Source: Apostichopus japonicus (lineage: Eukaryota > Echinodermata > Holothuroidea > Aspidochirotida > Stichopodidae). From it: DNA of 64,000 bases. Where the stretch lies: NCBI RefSeq assembly GCF_037975245.1, contig NC_092564.1:610601-674600 (forward strand), read 5' to 3'. Of this stretch, positions 12,401-27,400 are shown piece by piece. The translations under genes were made by a program, and so were the position numbers. The notes under the pieces are model-generated. The model saw nothing but the letters and a program-made list of their open reading frames with translations. It was not told the origin of the DNA and made no database searches. Within the stretch, counting starts at the first letter, position 1; the number at the start of each line of letters is the position of its first letter.

Positions 12401-15400
12401 ATCTTTGCTTGGGTTACTTGAGGTATCTCTGTTAGTGATGGGCAAACTATTTCACCACGTATTCTGGGGATCTTTGCTTGTGCTACCTGAGGTATCTCTG
12501 TTAGTGATGGACATACTACTTCACCACCTATTTGGATGTTATCTATTTCCTGTCTTGTATCTTGAGTAACATATTTTTGTAGACTTTCTCCTTTCTGAGT
12601 GCTACTTGGACAGTTAACCTTTGTTCCCACACACTCCCCGCTTGCCTCTGTTGAGAGGCTAGTGTCACAAGGTTCTTTTGAATCAGCAGGTACTGTGGTT
12701 TGCATTGCAGTCACAGGTAAAGTGGGGTTAGTGGGGGACTTCCTCTGCACCTGTGTTGGTGCATTCACAGTTCCCCTGTCTGATCCTATATAATGTACAT
12801 TGGGCATGCATTCCATGTTTGAAGATGAGGTTGGAGAATTTGTCTGCTCACTACAAACTCCCTGAATAATGGTTGCTTCAACTGCCATTAATTCTCCCTG
12901 AATATTTTCTGGTAATGGCTTGGGAGTAAAATGTTGGGTATCAACTCTGATGTTTCCTGGTAGTCTCTGGGTATTGCATGATCTCAAATCAATTGGCTGA
13001 CCCATCCAATCAGATGTACCTATCCTGTTGTCAGGCTGCTTGTGTTGACATGAGTAATAACTATTATTCTTATCATAAAATAACTCTCCTGTATGCCAAT
13101 TGTTACTTGGTTGCACGCTTGGCACTTCTACAGAGGTACTGGTATTTGGAAGGTGTCTGTGAGGTGGCACCTCTTGACCAAGGTAGGAGTTCTGCCAGGT
13201 ACTGCCATGCTTTGTGGATGCTGTAGGGTGATGGTAAAGGGACATTGCAGGGTCATGCTGATATAGTAGAGAAGAATCAGAGTGGAATGCTGTTCTAGGC
13301 TCCTGGTGGGGTGTTACTACAGGATCAGTCCTTAACTGATTTTCAACCTTCTTAGGGGCAGCTGTACCTTGATTTTTTGCTTCTTCGGTAATATTTTTAG
13401 TCTCCACCTTAGCGAGATGACATCCATTGTTCTCATCAACAAACCTAGACGCAGTTAAGTCAGGTTGAAACTCAGACCCAGGGCGGTCTGAGTTACTGTT
13501 TGGCATGAATGTTGAGCACAGAGGTATCTTGGAATCCTCAGAGCCAGCACTAAGGATAAAACTTGCATGTTGTGACATCTTCTCTTTCTTTTCCTTTTCA
13601 ACCTGTTGAGGTTTAGATGTTCTGTCTGTCTGCACTGAACTGCTGAAGTTAGCAGCAAGCTTGATATTGGCAGCTGAAGGTTGGGTAGGATGTCTCAGGG
13701 GGCCATGAACTGAAGGCTGGCAGCAAGAGTAAAAACAGTTTGATTGATTTTAAATCAAAACCATCGTAACAAATAACAGCAAATATTCTATTAAAAAACC
13801 TAATTCTATAACTGGTAGCCTGAAAATTCCTTAAGCTTCCTGAAAACACTATTACAAAACTGCAGATTTTGCAATAAACAACAATACTGGCTGGTAGCCT
13901 GCAAATTGCCTGACAATTTCCTAAGCTACTTGAAACACTATTTATGAACAGTCTGTCCCTACTTTAAGCAGTCCTGGGGCAGTCATTACTTCAAGTGTAC
14001 AGATATTGCCATCTCCCATCCTATGGAATGATTTGCGCATAAATATTGAACCTTGTAAGCCGTAGAAAATTGCAGATTTTGCAATAAAACTTTGATCAAC
14101 AAAATACTGGCACTAAAGAAATGTTCTTGAAATGACAAACTAAATAATAATAGCGTTAACATGCATGCACCAGTTCCTACTATTACCTTGAATTTTGGAG
14201 TGAATTTTTCAATGTCAATTGGAGGTAAGAGAGGTAGGTTATGGATGGAACCTCCCGATGCTAACATCCTTTCACTCTTTATCTTCCATCCATCTACTGT
14301 TTCTTTGCATGACTGAAGTTGGCCCTGATATTTCATCATTTGCATGGTCAGACTAGCTTTCTTGGAAATACTGAAGAAAGATGTGAAAAGTGATTATGAC
14401 CAGGATCATATACTAGAAAGAATAACGATACTGCAAATGCTACAGCTATTTCTGTAAAATCTCCATTTCCATGTGTGTTTAAAGTTCCCCATTTGTATAA
14501 CATTTGGTTGACCAAAACCAGATAAATTGTTCCTTTGTAGACCAAACTTGCTTTCTAATAGACTCCCCAAACCTTACCTGGTTTGAAATAGAATTACAAA
14601 ACCAACGATAATAGTATACGAAGTGATTGAAATCTTAAGCTTTATTAAGAGCAATGAAAGAGCGATACTTCCGCAAAAGGCTGGCAATTACGAAAGGGAG
14701 ATGGCCACACTCACATACAGACAATTGCCAGATGCTAGAGCGAGGTTAATACGGTAATGCATAGGTTATATGAGGTGAGGGAGTACGCGCTGTGAATTCA
14801 GAACATTCACATTGAATTCTGACTTGAGATATGTCACCTTTGGAATAACCAGCACAGAAAGAACTTTAACCACATGATATATTCACAACTAATTTCAGAA
14901 TTTCATTCTACTTTAAACTGTCGTTCATATTAACAACCAACTTTTGTTTAAATGTGAGGTAAACTGAAAGAGTCCACGATTGATATTTTGAAGGTGTTCG
15001 ATGTTAGTAGAAAAACACAGAATGCAAAGTGCATTGAGGTTTCAATGACTTCATTACACTAGACTTCTGCTTGTTAACCAGAAATAGCTCCTGTAACATA
15101 TATGTCCTGAACCACTATGTTGATGTACAATACTACTATGGCATGATAAACACAGGTCAGTTATCTGTACTTGACAATACACACCTACACTAAACACAAA
15201 AGGGGTCTTGTACTCAATGTGATGCGTCCACACACCAATTATGAGGAGGATCTATGATTCCTACCTTGAGATATCATGTTTAAGGATTCTAAATTTAACC
15301 TCTGGTGACCACAAATGACCTACACAACCAACAAGATTCTTGTACTCAATATGGCAATTCAGATGCATGTATGAAAAGTATCCATCCTTCCCAACTATCA

Positions 15401-18400
15401 TGTTTACAATGTTTTCAATATTTGATCGGGTGAACTCAGATGACCTTTGACCACCACCAAAAACTATAGGCTTCTTCTTCTCAATATGACAAATCCACAT
15501 GTTAAGTGTAAAATTATCCATGCTTCCTATCTAGGGATATAGTGTTTACAAGGTTTTCAATGTTTGACCTCTGGTGACCTCAGACTTCCACCAAAAACAC
15601 TAGGATTCTTCAACTTAGTTTGATGCATATACACATGTCAAGTATAGAAAGTATTCATACTTCCTATCATGAGATCACATGTTCACAAAGTTGCAATGTT
15701 GATCTGATGACCTCAGATAACCTTTGACCTCCTCCAGACACTAGGGTTCTTCTTCTTACAATAATGCATCCACACAACAAGTATGAACAGTTTCCATGCT
15801 TCTTAACTTCAGATATCATGTTAACAAAGTTTTCACAGTATGAACTCTGGTGATCTCAGATGACTCTTGACCTCCACCAAAAACAATAGGCAGAAGTCGA
15901 AATTTAGAATATTTACCACTATTCCAGCGGAATAGTGGATTTGAAAATGCACTATTCCGTCTCATTTTCCACTATTCCTTTAAAACTATAAAAACCTTCC
16001 TCAATAATTTCTATTTGCTTTGGTTTCTTTCATTAACTTGTTAATAACTTCATATGATTAACATTACTACTAACATCGCACTGCAGCTGCTGCTTATGCT
16101 TGCTCTCCACGTCTATTGGATCTGACCATATAAATATCCAATTTAGCTCTTAAACAGTTGTTACTACTACTATCTATTATGCAAGCCCGGGCTTCGCATT
16201 AGCCGCGAGATTGCGCGATTCGTGCAATTTGATCACATTTGGAATAAACGATTAGTAAAAAGCCACTTGCAATTATTATTTTTTAGTTATCCCGTCTATA
16301 ATCCATAAACATTCGTAAAATTCCTTTTCAGCCTTTCCTTCTATGAAATAAACAAATGAATAAATAATAATTTCTTCCACATGGTAGTCTAACACAACAC
16401 TAAGTCAATGAGAAATCTAGCTAAGCCTACCCATTTGTTTAATTGCTGAAATTGTGACGCAGTTATAAGATATCAATGGAATACTTTCATTACTGCTGAA
16501 CTGTTCGACCACATGGTTGCCTAACACCACACTAAGTCAATGGGGGTAATCTAGCCTAGCCATCTGTTCATTAGCTGAAATTGTGACGCAGTTATAAGAT
16601 ATCCATGGAATACCTTTCGTTATTGCTGTTATCTTTGACCACATGGTAGCCTAACACCACACTAAGTCAATGGGAAATCTGCCTAACCATCAGTTTGCAA
16701 AAAAATCACACTTTGCGTAGGATTTGGGTACAATAAATTAGGAACCGGTTAGTATCGCGTCGGGCGGGTACCTTCGTTATTGCTGTTATCTTCGACTGCA
16801 TGGTAGTCAATGGGAAATCTGCCTTACCGTCGGTTTGCCAATTTTTTTTTTTTTTTTAAATCACACTTTGTGTAGGATTCGGGTAATAAATTAGGAATCG
16901 GGTAGTATCGCATCAGGCGGGAACCCGGATAACCCGTGCAAACACTAATTTCTGGGCAAGATTTTACGCCCGGGAAACAAATAAAATAAAAATTGTTGCC
17001 TGACTAGTGACAGGCAAGTAAATTTAGATGGATTTGTCAAAGTTTGTTGTTAGCTATCACATTTAGCACTATCCATACGGAATAGTCACCCCAAGCAACT
17101 TGGTATTCCGTTCATGATTTTACTATTCTCGGGATAGCGGAATAGCGTCAATTTCGACCCCCGATAGGGTTCTTCTACTCGATATGGGGCATCTACAATT
17201 AAAGTATGTAAAGTATCCATGATTCCTATCTCGAGATATTGTCTACACACTGGGCATCACATACACACACCATCATGACTGAAAAGGTTTCTCTTGTCAT
17301 CAAAACCACAAATGTTTACTCTCTTTATCTTAACCTTTTATCTTAGGCTAATAAAGTTGACAAGTTCTGTTAGATTTATAACCTTATCCACCTCCATGGG
17401 CAACAATCACAACAAACCAATTCTCTGAATAATGGCCTCTCTTATAAATAAACTAAGGTTAAAAATGTGGGTAATAACACAGTCAATTGATGTACAGTTT
17501 AAGAGTGGGAAGATTTTCCCAAAAACAACCAATTAATGAAAAATTCCTGAACTGCATCATCCAGACAATCATGAATAAGTCAAGAAAAATCTGATTAAAC
17601 CATTGTGGCATCGGGAATGTCTACTTCTTCATGAGTAAAAGGACACAAGGGAGTACTAAACACACAGTAGCCCCATCACTAGAACACAGTACAGTATATG
17701 CACACTGTAAATCTGTCATCTTCTGATTGGCCTAATATCAGTTTCCATGCTGGTGTTTGGCATCAGTATGTGATAACACTATTCCGACACCACACTGTGA
17801 CATTCAAAAACAGAAAGTAGGGCAGATACAAGAAAGGTAAAACTCTACTAATACTCAATACAGCCAGTACACATAAAATAACCACACAAGCACTGCAGTA
17901 ATAGAATATTTGTAATACATAATAACAAAATGATAACCACAATGTCACCTATTAATAGTCTAACTGATAATTTATATAACCAATTTAATTTCTAAATTAT
18001 TCCACATTTCCGGATGGTAGCTTATCTTAGCCATTACAAAAATCACACCTTCAGTATTATAAGCAGATACAAACAGCTGTAAGGTATAAGGTGTCCCCAC
18101 AGAGACGACTATTATTTTTAAGTGCTAAAAGTTTCAAACCCATAAACAGCTACAGCAATTTCCACTATTACAAGATCCTGAGGGACTGCTATTTTAAGAA
18201 AGGCTAGAAAAACAACAATTATAACTTCATTCTCCAAATTGTCAATTTCCTTTGCCTCATGATTCACAAATGAAGGCGAACACATCTATTTTACACTTAA
18301 CTTGAGGGATCAAGACAAGTAGCAAATGCAATATTTCATATCAATCATAAGTAACCAGAAAGTGTATTGTATTTTGCTCTAGCATTAATGGATTATCTTG

Positions 18401-21400
18401 CTTTTTAATCACATGGGAAAATACATATCTTTTTAATCACATGGGAAAAGACATATCTTTGAAATCACATGGGAAAAGACATATCTTTGAAATCACATGG
18501 GAAAAGACATATCTTTTTAATCACAAGGGAAAAGACATCTTTTTAATCACATGGGAAAAGACATATCTTTTTAATCGCATGGGAAAAGACATATCTTTTT
18601 AATCACATGGGAAAAGACATATCTTTTTAATCACATGGGAAAAGACATATCTTTGAAATCACATGGGAAAAAACATATCTTTGCAATCACATGGGAAAAG
18701 ACATATCTTTGAAATCACATGGGAAAAGACATATCTTTTTAATCACATGGGAAAAGACATCTTTGTAATCACATGGGGATAGACATATCTTTTTAATCAC
18801 ATGGGAAAAGACATATCTTTTTAATCACGTGGGAAAAGACATCTTTTTAATCACATGGGGATAGACATATCTTTTTAATCACATGGGAAAAGACATATCT
18901 TTGTAATCACAGGAAAAGACATTATTATGGTAAGTAAGGATTATCTTGCTTTGTAATCACATGGGAAATGACATCATTATGGTAAGTCTTTAGTGTTAAC
19001 TTTGAAGACAGTTGCAGACATTGAAAGCAGACTGACAGACATATATAGTAACTATTTCCTTTAACTTACATTTAAACCATCAAATACACATTTGAGACTT
19101 CCTTCCGCCTCTCTAAAAATATATCAGCTAATCTATTCCGCCATCAAATTACATGATGTTTTACGTCCTTCGGTGCATTTTAGATTAGTCCCAGCTGGTT
19201 ATTAACCCTTTAACAGTGCATGTATCTTGTATATTCCACTCATAGCCAGTAGTCTCATAAAACAAAAGCAGTGTTCTCAAAAGTATTGTAATGTGCTTTT
19301 AAACTGAGGCTGCTCAATACATATTCTCATATTTGGTACTGTGGCTGCTGGCTATGTCCATTTGTAATGTAAATGTACCTAGCACTATTTGCAAACAAAA
19401 CCAAAACGGTAACGTTTTCAGTAATTGTTCTTCAGCCACTAAACATTTGAACACTATTCCTGCTTCTTACAATTTACTCAAACTGGTTCAAACAAATAAC
19501 ATACATTATATGACTATAACAGAATTGGATCGTGATATTTTCTGATACTTATTTTCTTACTCCATTTTATAGAGCATACCCAGGCATTAGATTGTGAATA
19601 TTCCTACCCCATCAAACACAGATCACAATATTACCTTAGCCTCTTCATGGAGTAGATGATTTCAGACTCTTCATATGCTTGACTGATCAACTGGAGAGCT
19701 AGTTTGGCCTGTAAGTCAATGTTCTACAGGAAAATAAAAACATAACAAAGTATAAATACACAGAATGAGCATCAAGATTTTAAACTGATCTTTGACCTCA
19801 CATAAAAAATAGGATTTTTGTACATAATAAAGTAAATTTACAAAGTATGAAGTCCACCCAACCTTTCTTTTTTAGTTGCTAACAAAATTTCAATCCATGA
19901 CTTCTGGTGACATTAAAAGACAGATAAATTACATGTTTCTACACTTTGAAGTGGATGCACATGTAGTAAATGTTCATTCAAGCTTTAATTTTAGGATTAT
20001 TGTGTTTACAAGGTTTTGAGGACCTATGGTGATCTCATATAACCTTTGACCTCAACAAAACTAACACGATTCTTGTAATTTCTATTAATAAATCTTCATA
20101 CCAGGTATTAAGTTCAGTCAAGCTTACCTATTGATTATTAACAACATGTTTATGACTACAGATTTTTTACCTCTGGTGTCCTTAAATTACCTTTAACCAC
20201 TAAGAACAATATGTTCTTGAATACAGTACACACTAAAAAAATAATTGAGTGGTTGTGTAACTTATGATTAAATAAATTGAGTGGTTGTGTAACTTATGAT
20301 TAAATAAATTGAGTGGTTGTGTAACTTATGATTAAATAAATTGAGTGGTTGTGTAACTTATGATTAAATAAATTGAGTGGTTGTGTAACTTATGATTAAA
20401 TAAATTGAGTGGTTGTGTAACTTATGATTAAATAAATTGAGTGGTTGTGTAACTTATGATTAAATAAATTGAGTGGTTGTGTAACTTATGATTAAATAAA
20501 TTGAGTGGTTGTGTAACTTATGATTAAATAAATTGAGTGGTTGTGTAACTTATGATTAAATAAATTGAGTGGTTGTGTAACTTATGATTAAATAAATTGA
20601 GTGGTTGTGTAACTTATGATTCAATAAATTGAGTGGTTGTGTAACTTATGATTCAATAAATTGAGTGGTTGTGTAACTTATGATTAAATAAATTGAGTGG
20701 TTGTGTAACTTATGATTAAATAAATTGAGTGGTTGTGTAACTTATGATTAAATAAATTGAGTGGTTGTGTAACTTATGATTCAATAAATTGAGTGGTTGT
20801 GTAACTTATGATTCAATAAATTGAGTGGTTGTGTAACTTATGATTAAATAAATTGAGTGGTTGTGTAACTTATGATTAAATAAATTGAGTGGTTGTGTAA
20901 CTTATGATTAAATAAATTGAGTGGTTGTGTAACTTATGATTAAATAAATTGAGTGGTTGTGTAACTTATGATTAAATAAATTGAGTGGTTGTGTAACTTA
21001 TGATTAAATAAATTGAGTGGTTGTGTAACTTATGATTCAAGATGACATGGATTCTCTTTGCCTTTGACAAGGAATCAAAGTCAACTATACCTTCAAAGAA
21101 AATAAATTACTCAAACATGCCAAATCAAGTTAAGATATCATTCATGCTACAGATAAATAAACAACTTTAACATTCAAAATGCAAATGAAATGCCTGAGGT
21201 GAATCCACAGCTGTCAAAAAGTATCACCTTTTATGATCATATCTATCTAATTATGTTTTCAAGATAGTTGATTTAATTTTTCATTTAATTTTTTTTTTCA
21301 TTTATTTATTTCCAGTATAAATATAAATATTTATAAATAGGACATTAAAAGTGAGTATGTAACAAGAAATTATTTTAAAATGTTAGTGTACAAAAAAAAA

Positions 21401-24400
21401 CAAAAAAACAAAAAAAAAACAAAAAATTAAGTGCAGCTGTCTACAATAAATTATCCAGATTACCATTTTGTATATAAATAGCAACTAAATAAAACTATGT
21501 CTATACACATTAATTCTGAATTTTGGTGTTATTGCTTTGATTCTTAAATTATACCTAGTAGTTTCTCGAAGTAGAGAGTTAAGTTCGGTATGCAAAGAAT
21601 GTCTGTCATTTCTCTGTATGCAATTTACACTTCTAATGAACTCATTTTTAGCAGCATTGTTTACAGTACTCATAAGAAAGTTAAATTTTTATTAAAAATT
21701 CTAGAACAATACTTTAAAAAAGTAATAATCCTCTTATTATTATCTTTTATTAGTAAAAAGTGATACCAAGCAGAAACAGCATATATTAGGTGTGGTAAGA
21801 TATTGGCAGTGAAAACTCTTTTCCTTACATCAACATGAAAATATAACTATATACGATAGAGTTGAGACTATGAAGTACACCCGTTTAAGTATTCTGCTTA
21901 ATTGACCAGTGAAACTCAGTTTATCATCAATACAAACACCTAGATATACTGAATGATGAGTTCGTTCTACTTCTGCATCTTTAATTGAGATTTTAGTTAA
22001 CTTACATGATACAAGAACTTCATGTTAATATTTATATTCTCAAAAACCATTTCCTTAGTTTTCTTTGGATTGAGTCTTAGATTCTTCCCATCACAAAGAT
22101 CTACAATATTTGATACAGCAGTTTTATAACTTGCTTGGACAGCCTGATGCGTTCGCTTTGATATACTGCACACTATAGCAGTGTCATCAGCATATTTCAC
22201 CACAGTACATTTAGAAGTAGATCGTATTTCGTCAGCATATATTGTGAACAGTAGAGACGACAGAGGACCGCCTTGAGGGACACCAACATTTATTTTCGAT
22301 TTTTCCGTCAGACCTTTGGAATATTTTATCTGTCTAGACCAGCCATTCATAAAATTTGATATCCAATGTAACAACCATGGCTCTTCAACGAACCCTTGCA
22401 TGTCCTTGATTAAACGATTTGGAAGAACCGTGTTAAAAGCACTGGAAAAATCAAGAAATAAGACCTTAGATATAGTAGTATCTTTGTTATTTAATACTGT
22501 GACAATATTGTGAATTAGTGTTAAAACAGCATCAGTACATGACAACCCCTTCCTATAAGCAAATTGATTGCTATCTCCATATTGATCAATAGCTTGGGTT
22601 ATTTGAGGCACATCAATTTCTGCATACAATTAAAACTTTAATATACAGGCAAGATCAATTGGTCTAAATTCATTTACAGATCGTGGGGTTGACACTTTGG
22701 GTATAGGGACTATTATGGCATTTTTCCACATAGCTGGTATCTCACATTGTGCCCTACATTTATTGAAAATAGTTGTAAAAATACCTGATAGTTCATCCTC
22801 ACAAAATTTATATACCCACCAAGCTGTATTATCAGAGCCACCAGCTTTACCATTATTTAGAGACTTAAGGCATTTTGTAACATTCCTTTCTTCAAATTTA
22901 AAGTTTTCATTATTCGTACGTTCAGGCAAAGACAAGGGTACATCTAAGCATAAGGAGTCATTGAAATGTCCGAAATAAACATTTAGTTCATTTGCCATAT
23001 CTCTGCTTACAGTATGTTTTTCATCATTGTCCGGCGATCGTACGGTTCTAAGTAGGTCCCACAGAGATTTAGAGTCTGCAGTTACTTCCTGAAAAACAGT
23101 GGTTCTATTCTGATGTATGCATCTGTTAATATCTCTCTGTATTATTTTCTAAGTACTCGGTCATTTACCTCTATCGCATGTCGCTTTTCTTTCTCCAATC
23201 GTTTGATGTCAGCATCAGCTGGAATCCGTTTTCTAAGGGTTGCTAATGGGGTTGCCTTCTTTGGAACACACACGTCGCTCACAAAGTTAATATAAAATGA
23301 TACCACTTCAGTAAGTTCGTCTATATTATTGGAGCTTTCTCTAAAAGTGTTCCAATCAGTGGTACCTAACGCGTCTCGTTAAATATCAGTCTTGTCCTTT
23401 TATAAATCAGCTTTCAATTTCGTTTTCCTTGGTTGACTTTTCCTATGCTTTTCAGTAAAAATTGGTAAAATATGAACAGTGGTATGGTCGGAGCTTGAGA
23501 TGGGTGGCCCTGGTTTAACCTTGTAATATTCGCCTTTCGCTAACATAGCATCGAGTTTGGAATTTGCTTGAGGATATGTGACAAAGTCCACAAAATTTCT
23601 ATATCCCATTGTCTGTAGAAACGGAATGGTATCTCTGTTGATGTCTCCTACAATGACTATATGGGACCTTGGATTATCCTTTTGAATTTCAAGAAGTATG
23701 TTTCACAGTTCTCTGTCAGCTAGGGTAAAGTTCGATGACAGTCTCGTATACACGTTTACTATGGTAACATTTGTAAAAACACTTGGCAAGAAGCGAGGAC
23801 ATATTTTAACGTAATCTATATTGCTATTTTGACTAGTTGCACCCTTCCTTACTCTAGCCTAAAGTGTATCACAGATGGTTGTTTTAATGTCATCTATTTT
23901 GACTAGTTGCACCCTTCCTTACTCTAGCCTAAAGTGTATCACAGATGGTTGATTTAATGTCATCTATTTTGACTAGTTGCACCCTTCCTTACTCTAGCCT
24001 AAAGTGTATCACAGATGGTTGATTTAATGTCATCTATTTTGACTAGTTGCACCCTTCCTTACTCTAGCCTAAAGTGTATCACAGATGGTTGTTTTAATGT
24101 CATCTATTTTGACTAGTTGCACCCTTCCTTACTCTAGCCTAAAGTGTATCACAGATGGTTGTTTTAATGTCATCTATTTTGACTAGTTGCACCCTTCCTT
24201 ACTCTAGCCTAAAGTGTATCACAGATGGTTGATTTAATGTCATCTATTTTGACTAGTTGCACCCTTCCTTACTCTAGCCTAAAGTGTATCACAGATGGTT
24301 GATTTAATGTCATCTATTTTGACTAGTTGCACCCTTCCTTACTCTAGCCTAAAGTGTATCACAGATGGTTGATTTAATGTCATCTATTTTGACTAGTTGC

Positions 24401-27400
24401 ACCCTTCCTTACTCTAGCCTAAAGTGTATCACAGATGGTTGTTTTAATGTCATCTATTTTGACTAGTTGCACCCTTCCTTACTCTAGCCTAAAGTGTATC
24501 ACAGATGGTTGTTTTAATGTCATCTATTTTGACTAGTTGCACCCTTCCTTACTCTAGCCTAAAGTGTATCACAGATGGTTGATTTAATGTCATCTATTTT
24601 GACTAGTTGCACCCTTACTTACTCTAGCCTTAAGTGTATCACAGATGGTTGATTTAATGTCATCTATTTTGACTAGTTGCACCCTTCCTTACTCTAGCCT
24701 AAAATGTATCACAGATGGTTGTTTTAATGTCATCTATTTTGACTAGTTGCACCCTTCCTTAGTCTAGCCTAAAGTGTATCACAGATGGTTGTTTTAATGT
24801 CATCTATTTTGACTAGTTGCACCCTTCCTTACTCTAGCCTAAAGTGTATCACAGATGGTTGTTTTAATGTCATCTCATATGATGGCAGAGGTTCTTCAGA
24901 ATCTTTGTTTTCTTATCGTTATCTTCTTGTTGATTTATCCATGAAATGTGGTAGTACATTTGGTAGATATCAAGTATTGACCAATGCTGAATTTTCATGG
25001 TCAGCTGGGTTCTTGCCCTCATTTTACATCCAAGCATCAGTTTTGAAGGTACTGTTTTTAAAAAGTGTGACCTGTATTGACACCATATGACCTTTTCAAA
25101 AAATAATATTCTAATACTCACTACAGCAGACCTGCATTTAGATATGGTTTTTATCCAAGCTTTACTTAGAGAGTTATCATGTTATTATGTTGTTTTCAGA
25201 TTTTGCCCTGTGTTGACCTCAAATGAACTTGATATCTACCAAAAACGATAGGAATCTTGTGCTCATTAAAATATATATGCTCATACCACTTGAGCATGAA
25301 GTTATTGCATAATATGCTTTTTGAGTAACGTGTTTAAAGGCCAAGGGGGTTACATACATACATACATACATAAATAAATATACACACTCTCCTTCAGCAT
25401 GGAATATATTCCTGGAATAAACTTTGGCAAGGAATCAAACATAGAGTATGCTTTCAAATGACATGCACAGTTGTGTTTCTTTCTAGCCCTAGAAGAATAA
25501 ATCAAATAATAAAACATCATTTTTCTTCTGTTTCTATTCATATGCTAATTCTATCAACATGGTCATCACTGGAACATGAATGTAAGTTGTGGCCAATGCT
25601 TACAATGGTTAGCAACCATTGAAGAGTGTCCTAATAACATATAATTGGTATGTTCAAAGTCTATGAAGTAACAAACATACAACAGGAACATACAAGAGGA
25701 TGATCTTGAAATTACCTTTAGGTTACAATGGAGAAGATTCTGCTTAGCTTCTGACAGACTTCTCTGTAACATCTTGACCATGTCATAGTTGATTTCAGTA
25801 GCAGTAGTCTTTTCCTCTGTTTTGGGTTTCTGCTGCTGTTTAATTAAGTCCGTAATGACAGATGAAAGTTCATCTTTCAGTCTAAAAATACAGAAATAGC
25901 ATAAATAATCTGGGGCTTGGCAAGGAACTGATTGGACAAGATTTCTATGTAACCCCCCCCCCCCCCCCCCAAACACACACACACACAAAAACAAAAAGAC
26001 AACAGTCACTTAATATATAAAATAGGGACAACAAAATGGAAAACCAATGGTATTAAGGTATCATTTAGTATTGATTTGCAACAAAAATATAAAGAGATGA
26101 CTTTTAATGAGGAGGCTCTAAACAATGGCAGAGGAAGGAGGACTGTGAATATATTATTTAAGAATCATGCCCTAAATATGAGATGCATATATTAAAATGG
26201 ATTTTAATCTCAGACATATATAACAAAGCAGCAATTACATTTGAAGAGCTGCTGTGCATGTTTAACCTGATAGCATAGCAAAAGAAAGAAAGAAACAATG
26301 TTGAACAATGCCTCCACTTTAAGGATTTATTCAGACATTTTGATGCCCTGCACTCTTAATAAATTGTCACTTCTGACCATATATGACAGAATATCATGCT
26401 GTGACTTCAGAAAGAACAAACAAAATAACTTTGAAAAACCAATTTATATCTACAGTTTAAAGGATGACTTTCTAAATTAATTTTGAAATGTTGCAGATCA
26501 CTGCAAAACACTGCTGTCAGTCCCAGACTCCTTGAATCATGATATAAAAACTGAACTTCTGTCAAAATTCATCTTTATAGGATATCTGATATTTAAGTGT
26601 CTTAGGGTACACACAGGTGGACAAATAGCCATGTTTCTGTACAACAGAGCTGGACCTGTTTTATATTTGACAGAGATCATAATAAAATAGATAAATAGGT
26701 TTGACCACAAAACATTTGTTCATTATTGCTTAGTGTTGTACCTGCACTACTACCCTATGACAAAGGAAGAACACAAGAGAAGGTGTTGCATGGGTCCTGG
26801 TAGAAGTACATGTTGCTTACCTCCTGTTTTCCTCCTCAACATGTTTGAGTTTAGATGTTACATGAGAAAGATGGGCATCTGCCTCTCTCTGCTCCAAGGT
26901 TACCTTTAGTAGATCTGACTGACAACAGGCAAGCATCTTCTTACACTGATCAGATCTACATTCCTGTATCAAATAAAACAATAAACAGACAACAGGCAAG
27001 TACCTTCTTACATTGATCAGATCTACATTCCTGTATCAAATAAAACAATAAACAGACAACAGGCAAGTATCTTCTTACATTGATCAGATCGACATTCCTG
27101 TATCAAATAAAACAATAATCAGACAACAGGCAAGTATCTTCTTACATTGATCAGACCTACATTCCTGTATCAAATAAAACAATAAACATACAACAGACAA
27201 GTACAGTATCTTCTTACATTGATCAGATCTACATTCCTGCATCAAATAAAACAATAATCAGACAACAGGCAAGTATCTTCTTACATTGATCAGACCTACA
27301 TTCCTGTATCAAATAAAACAATAATCAGACAACAGGCAAGTACCTTCTTACATTGATCAGATCTACATTCCTGTATCAAATAAAACAATAAACATACAAC

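Larger units (their letters stand above)
21291..24880 (-). mobile_element. Decayed non-LTR retrotransposon (endonuclease + reverse transcriptase)
   Basis: The minus-strand reading encodes, in order, the C-terminal part of an AP-like endonuclease (VIVGDINRDT near 23650, SSDHTTVHI near 23480), a linker, a reverse transcriptase, and a C-terminal segment (21673-21485, with HTELNSLLRETTRYNLR) of the kind that follows RT in the Jockey/CR1/L2 group. It is dead: in-frame stops at 23400, about 23370 and 22630, plus frame breaks elsewhere. The 3' end is A/T-rich with short AAAT runs near 21290-21310, and a run of T on this strand near 21390-21425. The 5' part is replaced by a tandem array. The clade cannot be assigned by eye. 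Confidence 0.85.

Noticed and set aside
12213-13226. Plus-strand open frames across the large disordered exon
   Set aside because: Antisense shadows of a well-supported exon with matching splice phases.
22316-23295. Plus-strand open frames across the retrotransposon
   Set aside because: They are antisense to clear reverse transcriptase motifs on the minus strand.
24870-25121. 83-codon minus-strand open frame
   Set aside because: Overlaps the edge of the 70-bp array and TGACCT-type repeat copies; no matching splice sites in phase between 25716 and 19723.
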